Source of the DNA: Sphagnum compactum
Taxonomy: Eukaryota; Bryophyta; Sphagnopsida; Sphagnales
Length of the DNA stretch: 64,000 nucleotides
Direction of reading: 5' to 3'
Assembly (NCBI GenBank): GCA_965153455.1
Contig: OZ234499.1
Coordinates: 18,100,271-18,164,270, forward strand
Part shown: positions 47,879-60,290 of the stretch, piece after piece
Layout of the letters: every line of letters starts with the position of its first letter
Position numbering within the stretch: position 1 is the first letter of the stretch
Translations under genes and position numbers: made by a program
Notes under the pieces: generated by a model
What the model saw: the letters and a program-made list of their open reading frames with translations, nothing else
Told to the model about the DNA's origin: nothing
Database searches by the model: none

Positions 47879-49689
47879 AATAAAGATCAAAGAACTTTGA
47901 TCAAAACAAAGATGAAAAAACACATGAGACTTAACATTCTCAAAACAACTAGAGATCTAGGAGTTTTAACAAATGTGGAATTTAAGACAAATGTTAAAGA
48001 AATGTCGAACCTTTAATTACAAGTTCCCATCCTAGCCATAATCAACTAGGTTTTCAATTTAGATGACATTTGCGTAAGTAGTTAGTCAAAATAACTACAT
48101 CTAAAAACAAATTATTGTATTTATCCTTTGTGGAATCAAATCATTTCATTAGTCTTTTCCATCTCCACTTCAACTCCCCAATTTTCCATTTCATTTTCAT
48201 TTTATACTCAACATATATTTTATTATATGCTTACACTACACCAAGGTCATGCTCACACCTCCCAAAGCCATTGCATAACAAACATTTCTTCATCCATATA
48301 ATCTACATCCCCCAATTTGTATTCAAAATACTCATTTGTATGTACAAAAATTTAATGACAATTTTTGTACAACTTTAATTCGCATAAGATGTTCACATTG
48401 TGGAAGGAGCTAATATACTTATTATCTAGGTAAGTGAATGATCCATGGTGGTTGAAGACCATCATATTGTTCATATAATACATCTTTTTACGCTTGTTGA
48501 ACTAGGACCTATGTGTGGCATTGTTCCAAGGTTTATGAATTTCATTGAAAATCCCATTGAAGAATCCAATAAAACCTTGGATTGTTGCTGTTGGTTCAAT
48601 TTAATTAATTACCCTATCACAATGCGAACCCTATTGAAGAATTTCACATGGGCCTAAATGGTGAGGACCGCTAGTTTTACTAGTTATAAACTGTAACAAA
48701 TTAAAGTTTGTTAAGATCTTGAACAAACCTAGAATTTTTTGCATTGTTATGAAAACATCTTAAGCACACACATTTCAATTGATTAATTGCCCAACACTCA
48801 ACTCCAACTCATTTACATTGAACAACTTGAATGTGTTAATGCTCACAATGATAACTATAAACACAATTTCATGTTGCATGTGTGACCTCTATCAAACATC
48901 TTTTCATCATTACTTGAAGAAGAGCTATTAGATTCACCCATGTCCGATAAGACATTATTACTAATAAAAGCCATGGGACACAAGAAAAAAACTTTTAAAA
49001 TAATCACCACCACCTTAAAATAAACACTAAAACAAGACTAAATGTTTTTAAAAGATACTTTAAAACAAGCCATAAAGGAAATCTTTGGAAAAAAACCTTA
49101 AAAGAAACCCTAATTTAAAAAAAAAAAACCCTTAAAAGCCCCAAAAAAACACTTTTCAAAAAGCCTTAAAATAAATTAAATTTTTTTTGCAAAAGAGAAC
49201 CTTGAAAAATGCGAATCCAAGCTTAAAACATGAAGAAAAAACGATAATCCCTTTTAAAAAAAAAGCAAGCACAAACAAAAAAACCAAAAAAAAAGTTAAA
49301 AAGACAATCCAAAATCAAAAGAGCTTTCATAAGTGAAAATGTTGTGATATAATTAACTTTAAAAGAACAAAATTAAACGAGCTTAATGTGAACAAGGAAA
49401 AAAATGGAGCTTTCACAAATGAAAATAAGAAAGAAGGAGAAAATATAAGAGCCCATTCTCAAATGGGAGAAATTTAATTGAAAAAAATCCAACAATTGAA
49501 ATAAGATTATTTTTGTGGTAGAATAAATTTTCACACGAGTATATTGTGATGCATCAATATTTTTAAAAACATTTAGAAATTAGGGTTGTCACTACGTTTG
49601 TGCGTTTGTTATGACATGATGAACACATTTGGACGTAAATGTACCCCTACGTCACATTAGTATAGGGTCAACCTAGGTTTAAAGCACTC
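47879..49689. other. AT-rich intergenic DNA, A-rich at 49000-49300
   Basis: A low-complexity segment of AAAACCTTAAAA words lies at about 48960-49300. No gene or transposon end was recognised. Confidence 0.45.
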
Positions 49690-51560
49690 TTGGGCTACTC
49701 AGGGCAAATTTATGGACGATTGAAATTGGACCCGTTTTGGTCGTTATAAACCTTGTGGTGATTGAAAAAATTCGGTCATTATACTATATGGCGACCAAAA
49801 AACATTTCGGTCATCACAAGGTACAGCGATCGAATGTTTTTAGTTGCCAAACCTTGTGGTGACCGCATTTTTTTGGTTGCTATAGGGTACAGCAACCAAA
49901 ATATTTTTGGTCGCCATAAGCTATGATGACAAATTTTTCTAGTTGCCAAACCTGTGACAACCAAAAAGTTTTGGTCGCCAAGACTACAGCGATTGAAATT
50001 TTTTTGGTTACCCTTCTCTGTGTCGATTGAAACTTTTCGATCGCCACAGAATGGAGGCGTGTCATATGTTTTTGGAAAGCTTTCATTGCCCCTGTTTTTT
50101 AACGATTAAAAAATTTGGTTGCCATCGGACAATGGTGGTTTGTTGGATGGTGATCAAACTTTTTCAATTACAATCGAATACACCCTCACCATCAGATGAT
50201 GACTGATGTTTGGTTGTTGAAGGGGGTGTGAGCTTGTGTTATCATTTTGGAAAAATAAAAATAAAAATTCAAACCTCGTTTTCCTTTTAAGGCGACCCAA
50301 AATTTTTGACCGCCATTTGATGGTGCAGGTGTGTCAGATGGTGACCGAAATTTTTTGGTCACCATTTGACGATGAGGGTATGTTAGATGTTTTTGGAAAA
50401 CGTTTGCTGAGTAAAATTTCGATCGTCATAAAAAAGTTGACATTTTTTTAGTTGACATCCAACATACCCCCACTGACGAATGATGATCGCAAAATTTCAA
50501 TCGCCATTTGACATGCCCACACTTTGTCTTATTTTGATTACCCTTCTGTGGCAATCCAAAAGTAGCATTGGTGACTAAAACTTTTCAATTGCCATATGGG
50601 CGTGACCAAAATTTGACAAGGTGTGGCAATAAAAGTTTTTTAGTCGCCATCCTACTATCATTTTCAGATGGTGACCAAACTTTTTTAGTCGCCACAAAAG
50701 GGGGGTTGTCATATATATTTGGAAAGCTCTCATGAAAATCTTTTCAAAAATATGTGGCATGCTTCGCTTTTCTAGTGATTGAAAAATTGCGGTCAGCATC
50801 CGCAAAATTGTAACGATTAGATGGTGACCATATTTGTTTAAGTTGCCCATCCTTGTGGGCAAATGAAACAAGTAGAAGGGGGTTTGTTTTTTTCCCCTTT
50901 TTCGGTCTTCATCTGAGGATGGTGATCGAATTTGATGATGATGATCGAATCCATTTTGTTCACCATCCAATGGTTGTGATCAAATTTGTTGGTGATTGAG
51001 TCCATTTCGGTAGCCATCTGACGGGGGTGAACAAATTTAGTTGCCATTTGGTGAAATGGTTTTTTTTGTTTTTTTTTTGTTTTGTGGTTTTTCCCCGCTT
51101 TGGTTTACTTGTTTTCTTGCTTTTTTCGGCCTCATTTCCCTTTTGTTTTTTGTTTTTTTTTCTGTATGCCCTTGCATTTATTCTTTCTTGTTTCATCCCC
51201 TTTCATTTAAAAAATTCTTCTTTGGTTGATAACCCTTTTTTTGTTTTGTTTTTCTTTTTATGTCATTTTCGCCCTTTTTCCTTTCTGTTCTTCTTTTGTT
51301 CCCATCCCCTATTTTCCCCCTTTCTTTTTCTTGCCCTTTCTTTACACCTTCTGCTTAGTCTTGTAGCATTTTCCCTTTATTCTTATTGTTTTTTTTCCAC
51401 TTTTCTTTCTATTTTTTCTTCCTCCCCTTGTTTCTTATTGTCATTTCATGCCCTTCCCCTTATGCCTTTTTCAGTGATCGAAAAAATTCGATCATTATCA
51501 AACAATGGGGGTGTATTGAATGGTGATTGAAAAAATTCGGTCGCCATCCAACTCACCCAA
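49690..51560. repeat. Array of GGTCGCCA/TGGCGACC palindromes
   Basis: The words TTTTTGGTCGCCA and GGTGACCRAAA, often as facing pairs around an A/T-rich centre, recur every 40-80 bases in both orientations. Examples are near 49790, 49900, 49970, 50340 and 50640-50690. A T-rich low-complexity block (51050-51460) interrupts it, and the motif returns at about 51475-51550. Similar word structure is known from subterminal repeats of plant CACTA elements, but no element ends could be assigned. Open frames here are not genes. Confidence 0.75.
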
Positions 51561-52158
51561 TTTCAATGCTTGAGAATTATTTGAGATTAATTGAATTACT
51601 TAATACATTCTTTTTTATTTAAAAAAAAAATTGCAGTTAAATTGAAACAACTAGCATAATTATTTGGAAAGACTAAAATAAAATTTTATATAATATTTAA
51701 TAAAATTTGATCAATACATGACATTATTCTAATTGTAAAAACACAACAATACATTACAATTATAATGCAATAAATATTATAAAAATTCAAAATTGTCCTC
51801 TGCACTCCGTTGCTTGTTACCCAATCCTTTTGGTACCCCAACGTACCAACGGTGAGTGCACCCAAGAGCGTTAAGATTCAAAGAACCATAACAACATGCA
51901 GAAAGGAAAAAAAGACATGGCCCATGTTGAGCAAGCATGGCATGATCTAGTAATATATTATAGTTTTTCAGTAGTCAGAGGGACTACTTGCATGCCAAAA
52001 AATCTCCAAGAGAAAGGAAAGAAGCAAAAAATGATTACCGTATGGTCTGTAATGGTATTCAAAAACTTAGGTGAGAGTTTAAGTAATTTAAACTAAGGCT
52101 ATGTACAAGTGAATTGCCCAAAAAAGCTTGTACCCTTTCTTCACATCTAGAATTGTAG
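51561..52158. other. Upstream region of the fucosyltransferase gene
   Basis: AT-rich DNA with no repeat array. The promoter presumably lies here, but no TATA box or other element could be assigned with confidence. Confidence 0.4.
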
Positions 52159-54492
52159 ATGGTGGATGAAGAAGAAAGTTTGGAAATGATGTGGACAAAG
52201 AAGAAATTGCAATTGATTTTTGGGTATGGATTTTGCATCATGCTGGGTAATCATATGTTGACACCACCACGAGGAGCAATGGGTGGTAAGAAATTGTTTG
52301 TAGCTCTGGCTTGCTCCTCTCTCCTTCTCTCTATCCTCATGGTATTGCTCAATAGGGAGGATTTCACTGACGCAAAGATAGCAATTTTGGTAAAGCAAGA
52401 ATTGCAGCAGCAAACTGCAACAGCTGAGGTAGTCAGCTCTGCTGCTGCTGCTTTGGAACAACAACAAACTGGTATCGATCCTCCAGAGCCGCTGGCAGTC
52501 GCTGCTGCTGCTCCCAACATAGATGATCAAGTTATAGAGCCTGGGGTTTCCTTAGATCAAGAAATTGTAGCTCCCACAGATCATCAACCAGCTGCATCTG
52601 CATCTCTTATTGATCAATCAGCTGCTGCAGTATCTCCAACTGGTCAAGCAGCTGCATCAGCTCCCACTGATCAACTTGCAGCTGTAGGTTCTGCCTTAGA
52701 CGACCAGCTAGGAGCATCTGCATCCGGATCTCCTACTGATCAACCAACTGTTGCTGATGCCTTGGATCAGTCTGCTGCATCTAGTTCCACTGATCAATTA
52801 GGTGGAACTCGCGGTTTTAGTGGTGGTCATATGAGAGATCAGAGTATTACTACGTCCACGCTGCCTGCTGCTGCTGAAGCTCTAATCAGGAAACTTAGGG
52901 CAGTCACAATACGAGTTAATGGAGGAGAACCTGTTCAGACTCTAAGTGAAAGTGAGAGGAACGATTGGCGCCAAAAGAATCCTTGCATCAGTCGAGACAA
53001 GCTTCCTTTGAGGTATGCTGCCGCGAGGAAATTCGTGAAACATGTGGAAGATGCCAGCCCTGCTGCATGGGATGCAGTGTTTCGTGAGTACGAGATTCTT
53101 CACCGGACTTGTACTACAAAAGTTCAAGATATTTCGCTATACTTCCTGGAGAAAGATGCGTCGAGAATTTCAGGTGGTTGCAATTATTTAGTCTGTAATA
53201 CGGTACTTGGATCAGGACTGGGTAACCATATACTGATCACTGCGTCCTGTTTGGTTTACGCGGTTCTTACGCAACGTGTCTTGCTTTTACCATCCACGAA
53301 TCCGCTGGCAAACATCGTGTGCGAGCCTTTTGAGGGCTCCTCTTGGAAGGTGAATGAGGGAAAGATTGGGTTTCCGGTGCCATCAGCATTCTGGTTATCT
53401 ACTGAGCAGTTTCTTTCTGAAGTCGACTTGTTTGTGAGATCTCAGAACAAGGACGCAATACATGAGGTCCCAACTACTACTACTGTTCATGCCACAGATG
53501 TGACAATCAGGCATGAGCAGAGGTATCAACCTGACAATAGATTCTTTTGTATGACCGAGCAGAAGTTCTTACGCAACGTAACATGGGTTTATCTCGAGGG
53601 CAATCAGCACTTTCTTCCCAAGCTCTTTGTAATTCCAATCTTCCGCACGACGTTGGAATCCCTCTTTCCGTCTCGAATGGTGCTCACACATGTCCTTAGA
53701 CGTTGTATACTACCAGATGACAGTGTCTGGCAACGAGTCGAGCAAGTCCATGAGATGCAACCGGACCATGCAGACCGGCGCCTGGGTATTCAGATTCGTT
53801 ATACAGGAGGCCACTCGCAGTTCGAGCAGTTACACTCTCTGTGGGAAGTGCGCATCAAACAATGCGCTTTAGAGAATGGCATGCTGCCTCAGCATGGGAA
53901 GGCGGCCACCAGGGATGTTACAAGAACTTCGCGATCCAACTTGTCCACTGCAGAATCGAACCTCTTGAATGTTCAAAATATTGATGACTCAGCAGCTGCT
54001 TCAGCTGTGAATGGCACCACCACCACCGTCTTCATCGCTTCTCTATATGACAGCTTTGAGAGATCTGTGAACTCAGATTACGTGGAGGAGCCACCAGCAA
54101 ATGGCGAGCAGGTGACTGTTGTGCAGCTAACTAGCAGACGTGAGCAATCGTTCTACAACAGAGAAGAAGATGAGCAAGCTCTCGTGGAGATTATTCTCTT
54201 GAGCTTCTCAGACGATGTGATTGTCAGTCCTAGATCTACATTCGGGAGTGTTGCTCACGCATATGGAGCATTGCAACCATGGGTGATTGCAACGCAAGTC
54301 ATCGAGGGACAGGAAGCCAATTGTTTGAAAGCACAATCGGTAGATGCTTGTTACCACACTCCAGAGAGATACTTGTCTTGCCCACATGATCCTGAGGTGC
54401 ATGGCAGCTCCGTCTTGGAGCTTGTCACTTACATCAAGGATTGTGTCCCTGGAGAGCATCCTGGTGCGATTCAGCTTATAGCTCTCGAGTAA
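52159..54492 (+). CDS. GT37 xyloglucan-type alpha-fucosyltransferase, single exon, 777 aa
   Basis: This type II Golgi enzyme would transfer fucose from GDP-fucose to cell-wall polysaccharide or arabinogalactan side chains; the acceptor cannot be told. Residues about 45-64 (KLFVALACSSLLLSILMVLL) form the membrane anchor. Met41 would give the usual short cytosolic tail, so translation may start there rather than at Met1. Residues about 70-250 are a long stem of Ala, Ser and TDQ repeats. The catalytic part (about 270-777) has PCISRDKLPLRYA, CNYLVCNTVLGSGLGNHIL (341-359), CEPFEGSSW, the GDP-fucose motif LGIQIR (542-547), and VIVSPRSTFGSVAHAYG (688-703), with late cysteines at 731, 741 and 762. 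Sequons lie at Asn473 and Asn618. It is longer than the roughly 500-600 aa usual for the family, because of the stem and a linker at about 580-620. The frame is intact. Confidence 0.93.
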   Translation: MVDEEESLEMMWTKKKLQLIFGYGFCIMLGNHMLTPPRGAMGGKKLFVALACSSLLLSILMVLLNREDFTDAKIAILVKQELQQQTATAEVVSSAAAALEQQQTGIDPPEPLAVAAAAPNIDDQVIEPGVSLDQEIVAPTDHQPAASASLIDQSAAAVSPTGQAAASAPTDQLAAVGSALDDQLGASASGSPTDQPTVADALDQSAASSSTDQLGGTRGFSGGHMRDQSITTSTLPAAAEALIRKLRAVTIRVNGGEPVQTLSESERNDWRQKNPCISRDKLPLRYAAARKFVKHVEDASPAAWDAVFREYEILHRTCTTKVQDISLYFLEKDASRISGGCNYLVCNTVLGSGLGNHILITASCLVYAVLTQRVLLLPSTNPLANIVCEPFEGSSWKVNEGKIGFPVPSAFWLSTEQFLSEVDLFVRSQNKDAIHEVPTTTTVHATDVTIRHEQRYQPDNRFFCMTEQKFLRNVTWVYLEGNQHFLPKLFVIPIFRTTLESLFPSRMVLTHVLRRCILPDDSVWQRVEQVHEMQPDHADRRLGIQIRYTGGHSQFEQLHSLWEVRIKQCALENGMLPQHGKAATRDVTRTSRSNLSTAESNLLNVQNIDDSAAASAVNGTTTTVFIASLYDSFERSVNSDYVEEPPANGEQVTVVQLTSRREQSFYNREEDEQALVEIILLSFSDDVIVSPRSTFGSVAHAYGALQPWVIATQVIEGQEANCLKAQSVDACYHTPERYLSCPHDPEVHGSSVLELVTYIKDCVPGEHPGAIQLIALE

Positions 54493-54633
54493 TTTCACAA
54501 TCTCCCCGTAATTTGAACCACTGTATCTGTAGTTGTTAAGCATCATTATTAAAGCTGGCAATTCTCCTTCAGAGGGTTTAGACCAGCGTTGGGCTGCTCT
54601 TGCTTATACCCGGTCTGGTTCTAATGGCGGTTC

Positions 54634-54639
54634 AATAAA
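54634..54639 (+). promoter_or_regulatory. Candidate polyadenylation signal
   Basis: AATAAA lies about 140 bases after the fucosyltransferase stop codon, the first such motif downstream. Confidence 0.5.
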
Positions 54640-56109
54640 ATGTGGAACCTCCGTTCCAGAGCCCCTAGAACCTGACCACAAACCTGGACCTCAACGTGCA
54701 TAAAATCAAGAACCTGCCGACACTGGTTTAGACCATATGGAAGGTACGATACTACAGTAGGTATATTTCCAACAAGGTTCAATGAACGAATTCTCCAAAT
54801 TTGTAAAGAATTTAGGGAACAAAAAACACAAGAGTAGATACCAGAGTATGGGCTTCAATTTGAGATATCTAAACAAAACCACTGAGGCACTTGATTTTCA
54901 ATTCTTTGGCAGAAAGGAATTATGCAACCAGGTTGAGAGCTAGGTATGTGTGAAGATAGCTCCAGTGATAGGAGGCCATCGTCTTTGTGGACCTATGAAG
55001 CCAGCATGCCTAGGCAAGATTAAGATGTGTCATTTGTTTGAAAGAGAGCTACATCATTTTTATCAACAAAGAAGTCCTCTAGGTAGTGGCGTGCTGAAAT
55101 GTCTTTAGGTAAATGGTTTAGGATTTACAGGACCCAGATTCCTCCATCTTTGTCTCCTGCAGACCATTTTCTCCATCTGCAGAAATAGTAACCCTGTGTT
55201 TTTTGCAAAGACACATCTGTAACCTCTTCCAAGTCAGAGTCATCGAAATGAAATGCTAAATTTGGCTAAACCAGATAGGTATAGAGTGGGATTATTATTA
55301 TTATTATTATTATTGTTTTGGTGAACTATTAAAAACATGTATTTAATTAATTAGAAAACTGAAATGTTAATTACAGACTTAAGTCAACATGATGATGAGT
55401 GCAAGGAGGGCCACTTGGTTACCACTGGATTCAAACAATTTTCAATAAAGCCTGCAAAATGACTACCACTTATTTCAATTGCCTATAATGTTATGTCTTA
55501 CATTTGAGGAGGTTTAAGGATTGTCATTTGTTTGGGGTGTATATGTTTATACCAAATATCCTATAATTCAAAATATAATGCAAAAAACTATAAAAACATC
55601 ATTAACATAAAATCATGGTCTAACATAAATATTCATGTACTACAAAAGGTATTCAACCAATGATAAAAAAATTTCTACTTTTAAATCTCAACTTATTAAA
55701 GCAAGTTTTGTTCATGACATGTGATGCAACATAACCTTTAATATTTGGTGATCACAACTTATAAAAACTTCAATTTATCAAAACCTTAAAAATAACACAA
55801 TTTGAACTTAATACTATAAGAGGAGTAAAATGGCTGGTCAACACCAAGCCATTATTATATACCAAATAAGCTAAAATTATGAAAATCTATTGGGGTTGTT
55901 CAAACTTATCTGAAGTGTCATTTTTGTGTCGGTTGTCATGTCGATGTTAGTTGTGAGTTGATTTCTTGGGTCAACATTGATGTTGATTAGATGTTTTCAT
56001 AGTAAAAATAAACTTATTATTATTTATTCTATGCAAATAAGTTTAAATATTAATTATTAATAAGTTAGAAATGAATTATAAGAATTTATATTTCATTAAT
56101 GAATAATTT
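54640..56109. other. Intergenic DNA with (ATT)n microsatellite
   Basis: The first few hundred bases are of balanced composition and may be gene flank. A run of ATT lies at about 55290-55315. The rest is AT-rich with nothing recognised. Confidence 0.5.
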
Positions 56110-57205
56110 CATGACTAGACTTAGGTTGTTGGACAACAATGGAAGTGTGAATTAGTTGCAACAAAAAATCTTGGTTGTTAAGATATTGAAGAAAATCAAG
56201 TCTTCATTTTTTGATGATCCAGATTTTTTAAAAACTTTTATTTCCCCAATTTTGAGACTAGATTCAGATCACCGAATTGCAATCGGGTTGTGTATCAATT
56301 ACAACTAAAAATCTTGGCTGTTGAAATGATGACCAAAATCAAGTCACCATTTTTCGACAATCCAAATTTTGTTTTTAATTTTTTGTTTTTAGGACCATAT
56401 TTAAGTCTTGGTTGTTGAAATGGTGACCAAAATTAGGTCACCATTTTTCAATGGTCTATAAAAAAGAAAATTCATTGTTTTTTTTTATCATTTTTGGGAG
56501 TGGATTTAGGTTGTTAAATTTTGACCTAGTTATGGACCAATGATGACCAAAAATCTTGGCCATTGTGATGGCGACCAAAATTGGGCTGCCATTTTCCAAT
56601 GATTGAAATTTTCATAAAAACAAATTCACTTTCAAGGCCAAATTTAGGTCATCAGACTATATTCAAGTAGTGGATCAATTGCAATTATAAATCTTGGACT
56701 AAAATTAGGTCATCATTTTTTAACGGTCAATTGTTTTTTCATTTTTCATTGTTGTTTTTTAGACTAGATTTAGGGCCAAACTTTGACTAGGCTATGGACT
56801 GGTTGTGATTGGAAATCTTGGTTGTTGAAATGGTGATTGAAATTAGGTTGCTATTTTTTAGTGATTTAAATTTTTTTTATAGTTTTTTTCGCTCTTGGGA
56901 TTGGATTAAAGGATTTAGGTCACCAGACTGCGAAAAAAAACCTTGGCCAGTAAGATGGCGATCAAAATTAAATTGCAAATTTTTTGACGGTCCAATATTT
57001 TTTCCGTGTTTTTTTCATTGTCAAAATCAAATTGAAGTTGTCAAATTATGACGAAAAATCCATGGCGATTGAAATTAAGTCACCATTTTTTGACAATCCA
57101 AAAGTTATTTTTCATTTTTAGGATTGGATTTAAATCGTTAGATACAATTGAAAATCTTAGCCATTGAAATGGCAACCAAAATTTGATAGTCACTTCTCAA
57201 CAGTC
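56110..57205. repeat. About nine tandem units of 95-145 bp with a palindromic core
   Basis: Each unit contains AAATCTTGGYYRTTGAAATG, then a facing pair such as ATGGTGACC-AAAATTA-GGTCACCAT (perfect at about 56424-56448), then TTTTTCRAYGGTC and a T-rich spacer. Units begin near 56168, 56312, 56405, 56550, 56690, 56812, 56940, 57056 and 57150. The palindrome is the best-kept part. The words are related to the array at 49690-51560. Confidence 0.8.
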
Positions 57206-57231
57206 AAGATTTAAATAATAATAATAATAAT
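57206..57231. repeat. (TAA)n microsatellite
   Basis: Uninterrupted TAA repeats border the right side of the palindrome array. Confidence 0.9.
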
Positions 57232-57619
57232 AATTTTTAATTATCGGGATTAAATTCAGGTGGTTGGATCTAGTAGTTTAGCTTGACAAGTAAACTACCA
57301 AGGTAATTGAATTGTTTACTTTACCATGCTCTCACCCATTCATAACACTCTTATAAAAATAAATGCAAAGTTTTTGTTTGCTTCTTAACATAATAAATGT
57401 CCCATCCTAATTTCTAAGGCTAAATTAGGGTTTCATTTGAGAAGGTGAAGGTTGGAGGCTTTTCCTATTGTGTAAATTGACATCCATGTCAAATTTTTAT
57501 ACATACATTACAAAATAATGTCCAAGCTTTTCCAACTAAGGGCCCTTTATTTTCAAATTCCTCCCGACTATGTTTGACCAATTAGAAAAAAATTGGAAAA
57601 TGTAAAAGTTAGCTAATCA

Positions 57620-59215
57620 TAACTAAACGAATCATGACCAAATTAATTATAATTAAATTAATTATATACATGGTTTATTTAACTATGGTTAAATTAATTA
57701 TATTGAACTTAATTATGGCTCAACTACCTATGAAAAACTAATTAAATTATAATTTAACATAACTAATCTAACCATGGTCAATTTAACAATAATTGGTTTA
57801 GCCCTAGTAAGTTTAGCCATGATAATTAGTTTAGCATAATCAATGTAACCATTATTAATTGGGCCATTGTTGGTTTTGCCATAATTATTTAATTTTTTAT
57901 AAAAAACCAAATTCATTTTACTCATGGTTAGTAGTTTAACCATTTATAGTTGAGCTATGGTTAATTTTGCCATAAATATTTTAGACATTTTGATTCTAAC
58001 CATAATTATTTCATTCATGATTATTTAAGCCATAATTAAATTTTTAATAATTGGTTTCGATATAAAATATTAACTTTATTAGTGGTTAGTTTCACCAAAT
58101 TTTTTTTTTATGGTTAATTTAATCATTTATAGTTTAGCCATGGTTAATTTTTCCATAAATATTTTAACCATAATTATTTCATTCTTTTTTATTTTAGCCA
58201 TAATTAATTTTTTCATAACTAGTTTTGCCATAAAATATTTGTTCATTATTTAGTTTAGCCATATTAATTTTATTAGTGGTTGGTTTAACCATGGTTTACT
58301 TTATCATGACTATTTTAACCATTTTTATTTCAGCTGTAATTATTTCATTCTTGTTTATTTTAGCCATAAAATATCATTAGTTAATTTAGTCATATTAACT
58401 TTATTAGTGATTAGTTTAACCAAATTTATTTACTCATGGTTAGTTTAATCGTTTATAGTTTAGCCACGGTTAATTTTGGCATAAATATTTGAACCATTTT
58501 TATTTTAGCCATAATTAGTTTATGCATAGTTAGTTTAGCCATAAAAAAATATTTATTGGTTAATTTAGCCATGTTAACTTTATTCATGGTTAGTTTATCC
58601 ATTTCTAGTTTAGTCAAGGTTTGTTTAACCATAAAGTATGTATTCCTTAATTAGTTTGGCCATATTTATTTTATTCATGGTTAGTTCAACCATGAATAGT
58701 TTAACTACAAAATATTTATTCATTTGTTAATTTAACCATTTCTAATTTAATCATGGTTGGTTTAGCCATAAAATATTTATTCACTGGTTAGTTTGGCCAT
58801 ATTTAATTTACTTATAGTTAGTTTAGCCATATTTATTTTACTCATGGTTAGTATTAGCCATTTTTGGTTTGGCCATGGTTGGTTTTGCCATAATTATTTT
58901 ACCCAAAATTAGTTTCGTCATTATATATTTAACCATTATTTAGTTAGATATGGTTAATTGAACCATAATTAGTTTTGTCATGGTTATTTTTTCATAATTA
59001 ATATAAAGTTTTTGTTGGTTTAACCATTATTAGTTTAATAATCATTATTTTGCCATAATTACTTTAGTTGTGGTTGGTTTAAACATTATTAGTTTAATAA
59101 TCGTTAATTTTGCCATAATTACTTTAGTTGTGGTTGGTTTAGGCATTAGTTTTTTTTTACTAATCATTAGTTTTGCCATAAATAATTTTTCCTAGGTTAA
59201 ATTAGCCACCTATTT
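57620..59215. repeat. Degenerate array of TTAGCCATAATTA / TGGTTAGTTT words
   Basis: Words such as GTTTAGCCATAATTA and AACCATGGTTAGTTTAGCC recur every 15-40 bases for 1.6 kb without one fixed period. Many are self-complementary (AACCATGGTT). No coding capacity. Confidence 0.8.
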
Positions 59216-60146
59216 AACTTTCATAATGTAAGTGTGTGGTTAAATAGCTTAAATACAATTAGCTTATATGTAGGTGTATTTATTTATACATACCCTATTT
59301 ATGTTCCACCTATTTACATGTATTTTAATTATATGTAACCTAGTTATATAGGCTAGGATAGATTTACAATACACTAGTGAATGTGTAATTAAATAGTTAA
59401 ATATTGACTATTACCAATAAATTGTTGATAATATAGAATGAATTAGGTCAAATTTGTAAGGATTAGTTATAATTTGGTTATAATTATCAATTAACAACAT
59501 AATACATTATGAGTATCTTGATATTTTATATAATTCAAGGATTTATAATATGGTTGTAATTATTATTTATAACTAAATAACTAGACATTTATTATTACTA
59601 ATTTCTATTTATTTAATTAACATACATATCTACCTACCTATTTATTTATTTATATACTTAATTTATGTATCTTATGTAATTATTTAGGAATAATGTTGTA
59701 TGACCTAAAAGGTTCTAATGTTGTGTGGACATGAAAATGTTTTCCCTCCCAGAAATTTATCCCAGAAGTTTATCCAATATTGTTTGTCATCCGTTCCAAA
59801 TGACGAGTAATATAAATAGATGCACCATAAGCATCCAAGACATAAGAAATATTTTAAAAAGGAAGGCCACTTGGGATGAGCCAATTGAAAAGGCTTAACC
59901 TTAAAGGCCGAATTCAAAATGAAATAGGATTTTCCTACCTAGGTCATTTAGGTGTAGGCTTAATTTAGGTGGTGTACATTTAAGCTTAGTAATGGTCATA
60001 ACTTAAGTTGCCTTAGCTTACTTTAGGTTTCTATACCTAGTTGTTAGTTATAGGCTCCTAGGCCTAGGCCTAGGAGTTTAGTCCTAGGACCTTAGTAGTA
60101 GGTATCTAATTTTAGGTTTAACTTAAGTTGCTTAGTAACTATCCAC
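59216..60146. other. AT-rich DNA with CTAGG-rich segment
   Basis: A stretch at about 59940-60110 is rich in CCTAGG and TTAGGT words and includes a perfect palindrome at 60055-60076. No gene was recognised. Confidence 0.5.
60055..60076. repeat. Perfect 22-bp palindrome
   Basis: CTCCTAGGCCT is followed directly by its own reverse complement AGGCCTAGGAG, with no spacer. Confidence 0.95.
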
Positions 60147-60290
60147 GTGGCATAACCTAGTGGCCAATGTTTAAATGCCATGTGGCATAGCATAGGTGGC
60201 CAATGTTAAAATGCCACATGGCATAACATAGGTGGCCAATGTTAAAATGCCACGTAGCTTTAATTAGGTGCCCATTATTTAAATGCCACA
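60147..60290. repeat. 36-bp tandem repeat, about four units
   Basis: GGCCAATGTT starts at 60162, 60198 and 60234, exactly 36 bp apart, with TGCCAYGTGGCAT between; a diverged further unit follows to about 60290. Confidence 0.9.

Noticed and set aside
49590-49605. CACTACGTTTGTGCG as a CACTA left end for the palindrome array
   Set aside because: No matching right end with the same 3-bp flank was found.
51027-51530. 167-codon open frame, very Phe/Leu-rich, looking like a membrane protein
   Set aside because: It is the translation of a T-rich low-complexity block inside the palindrome array; no domain and no sensible composition.
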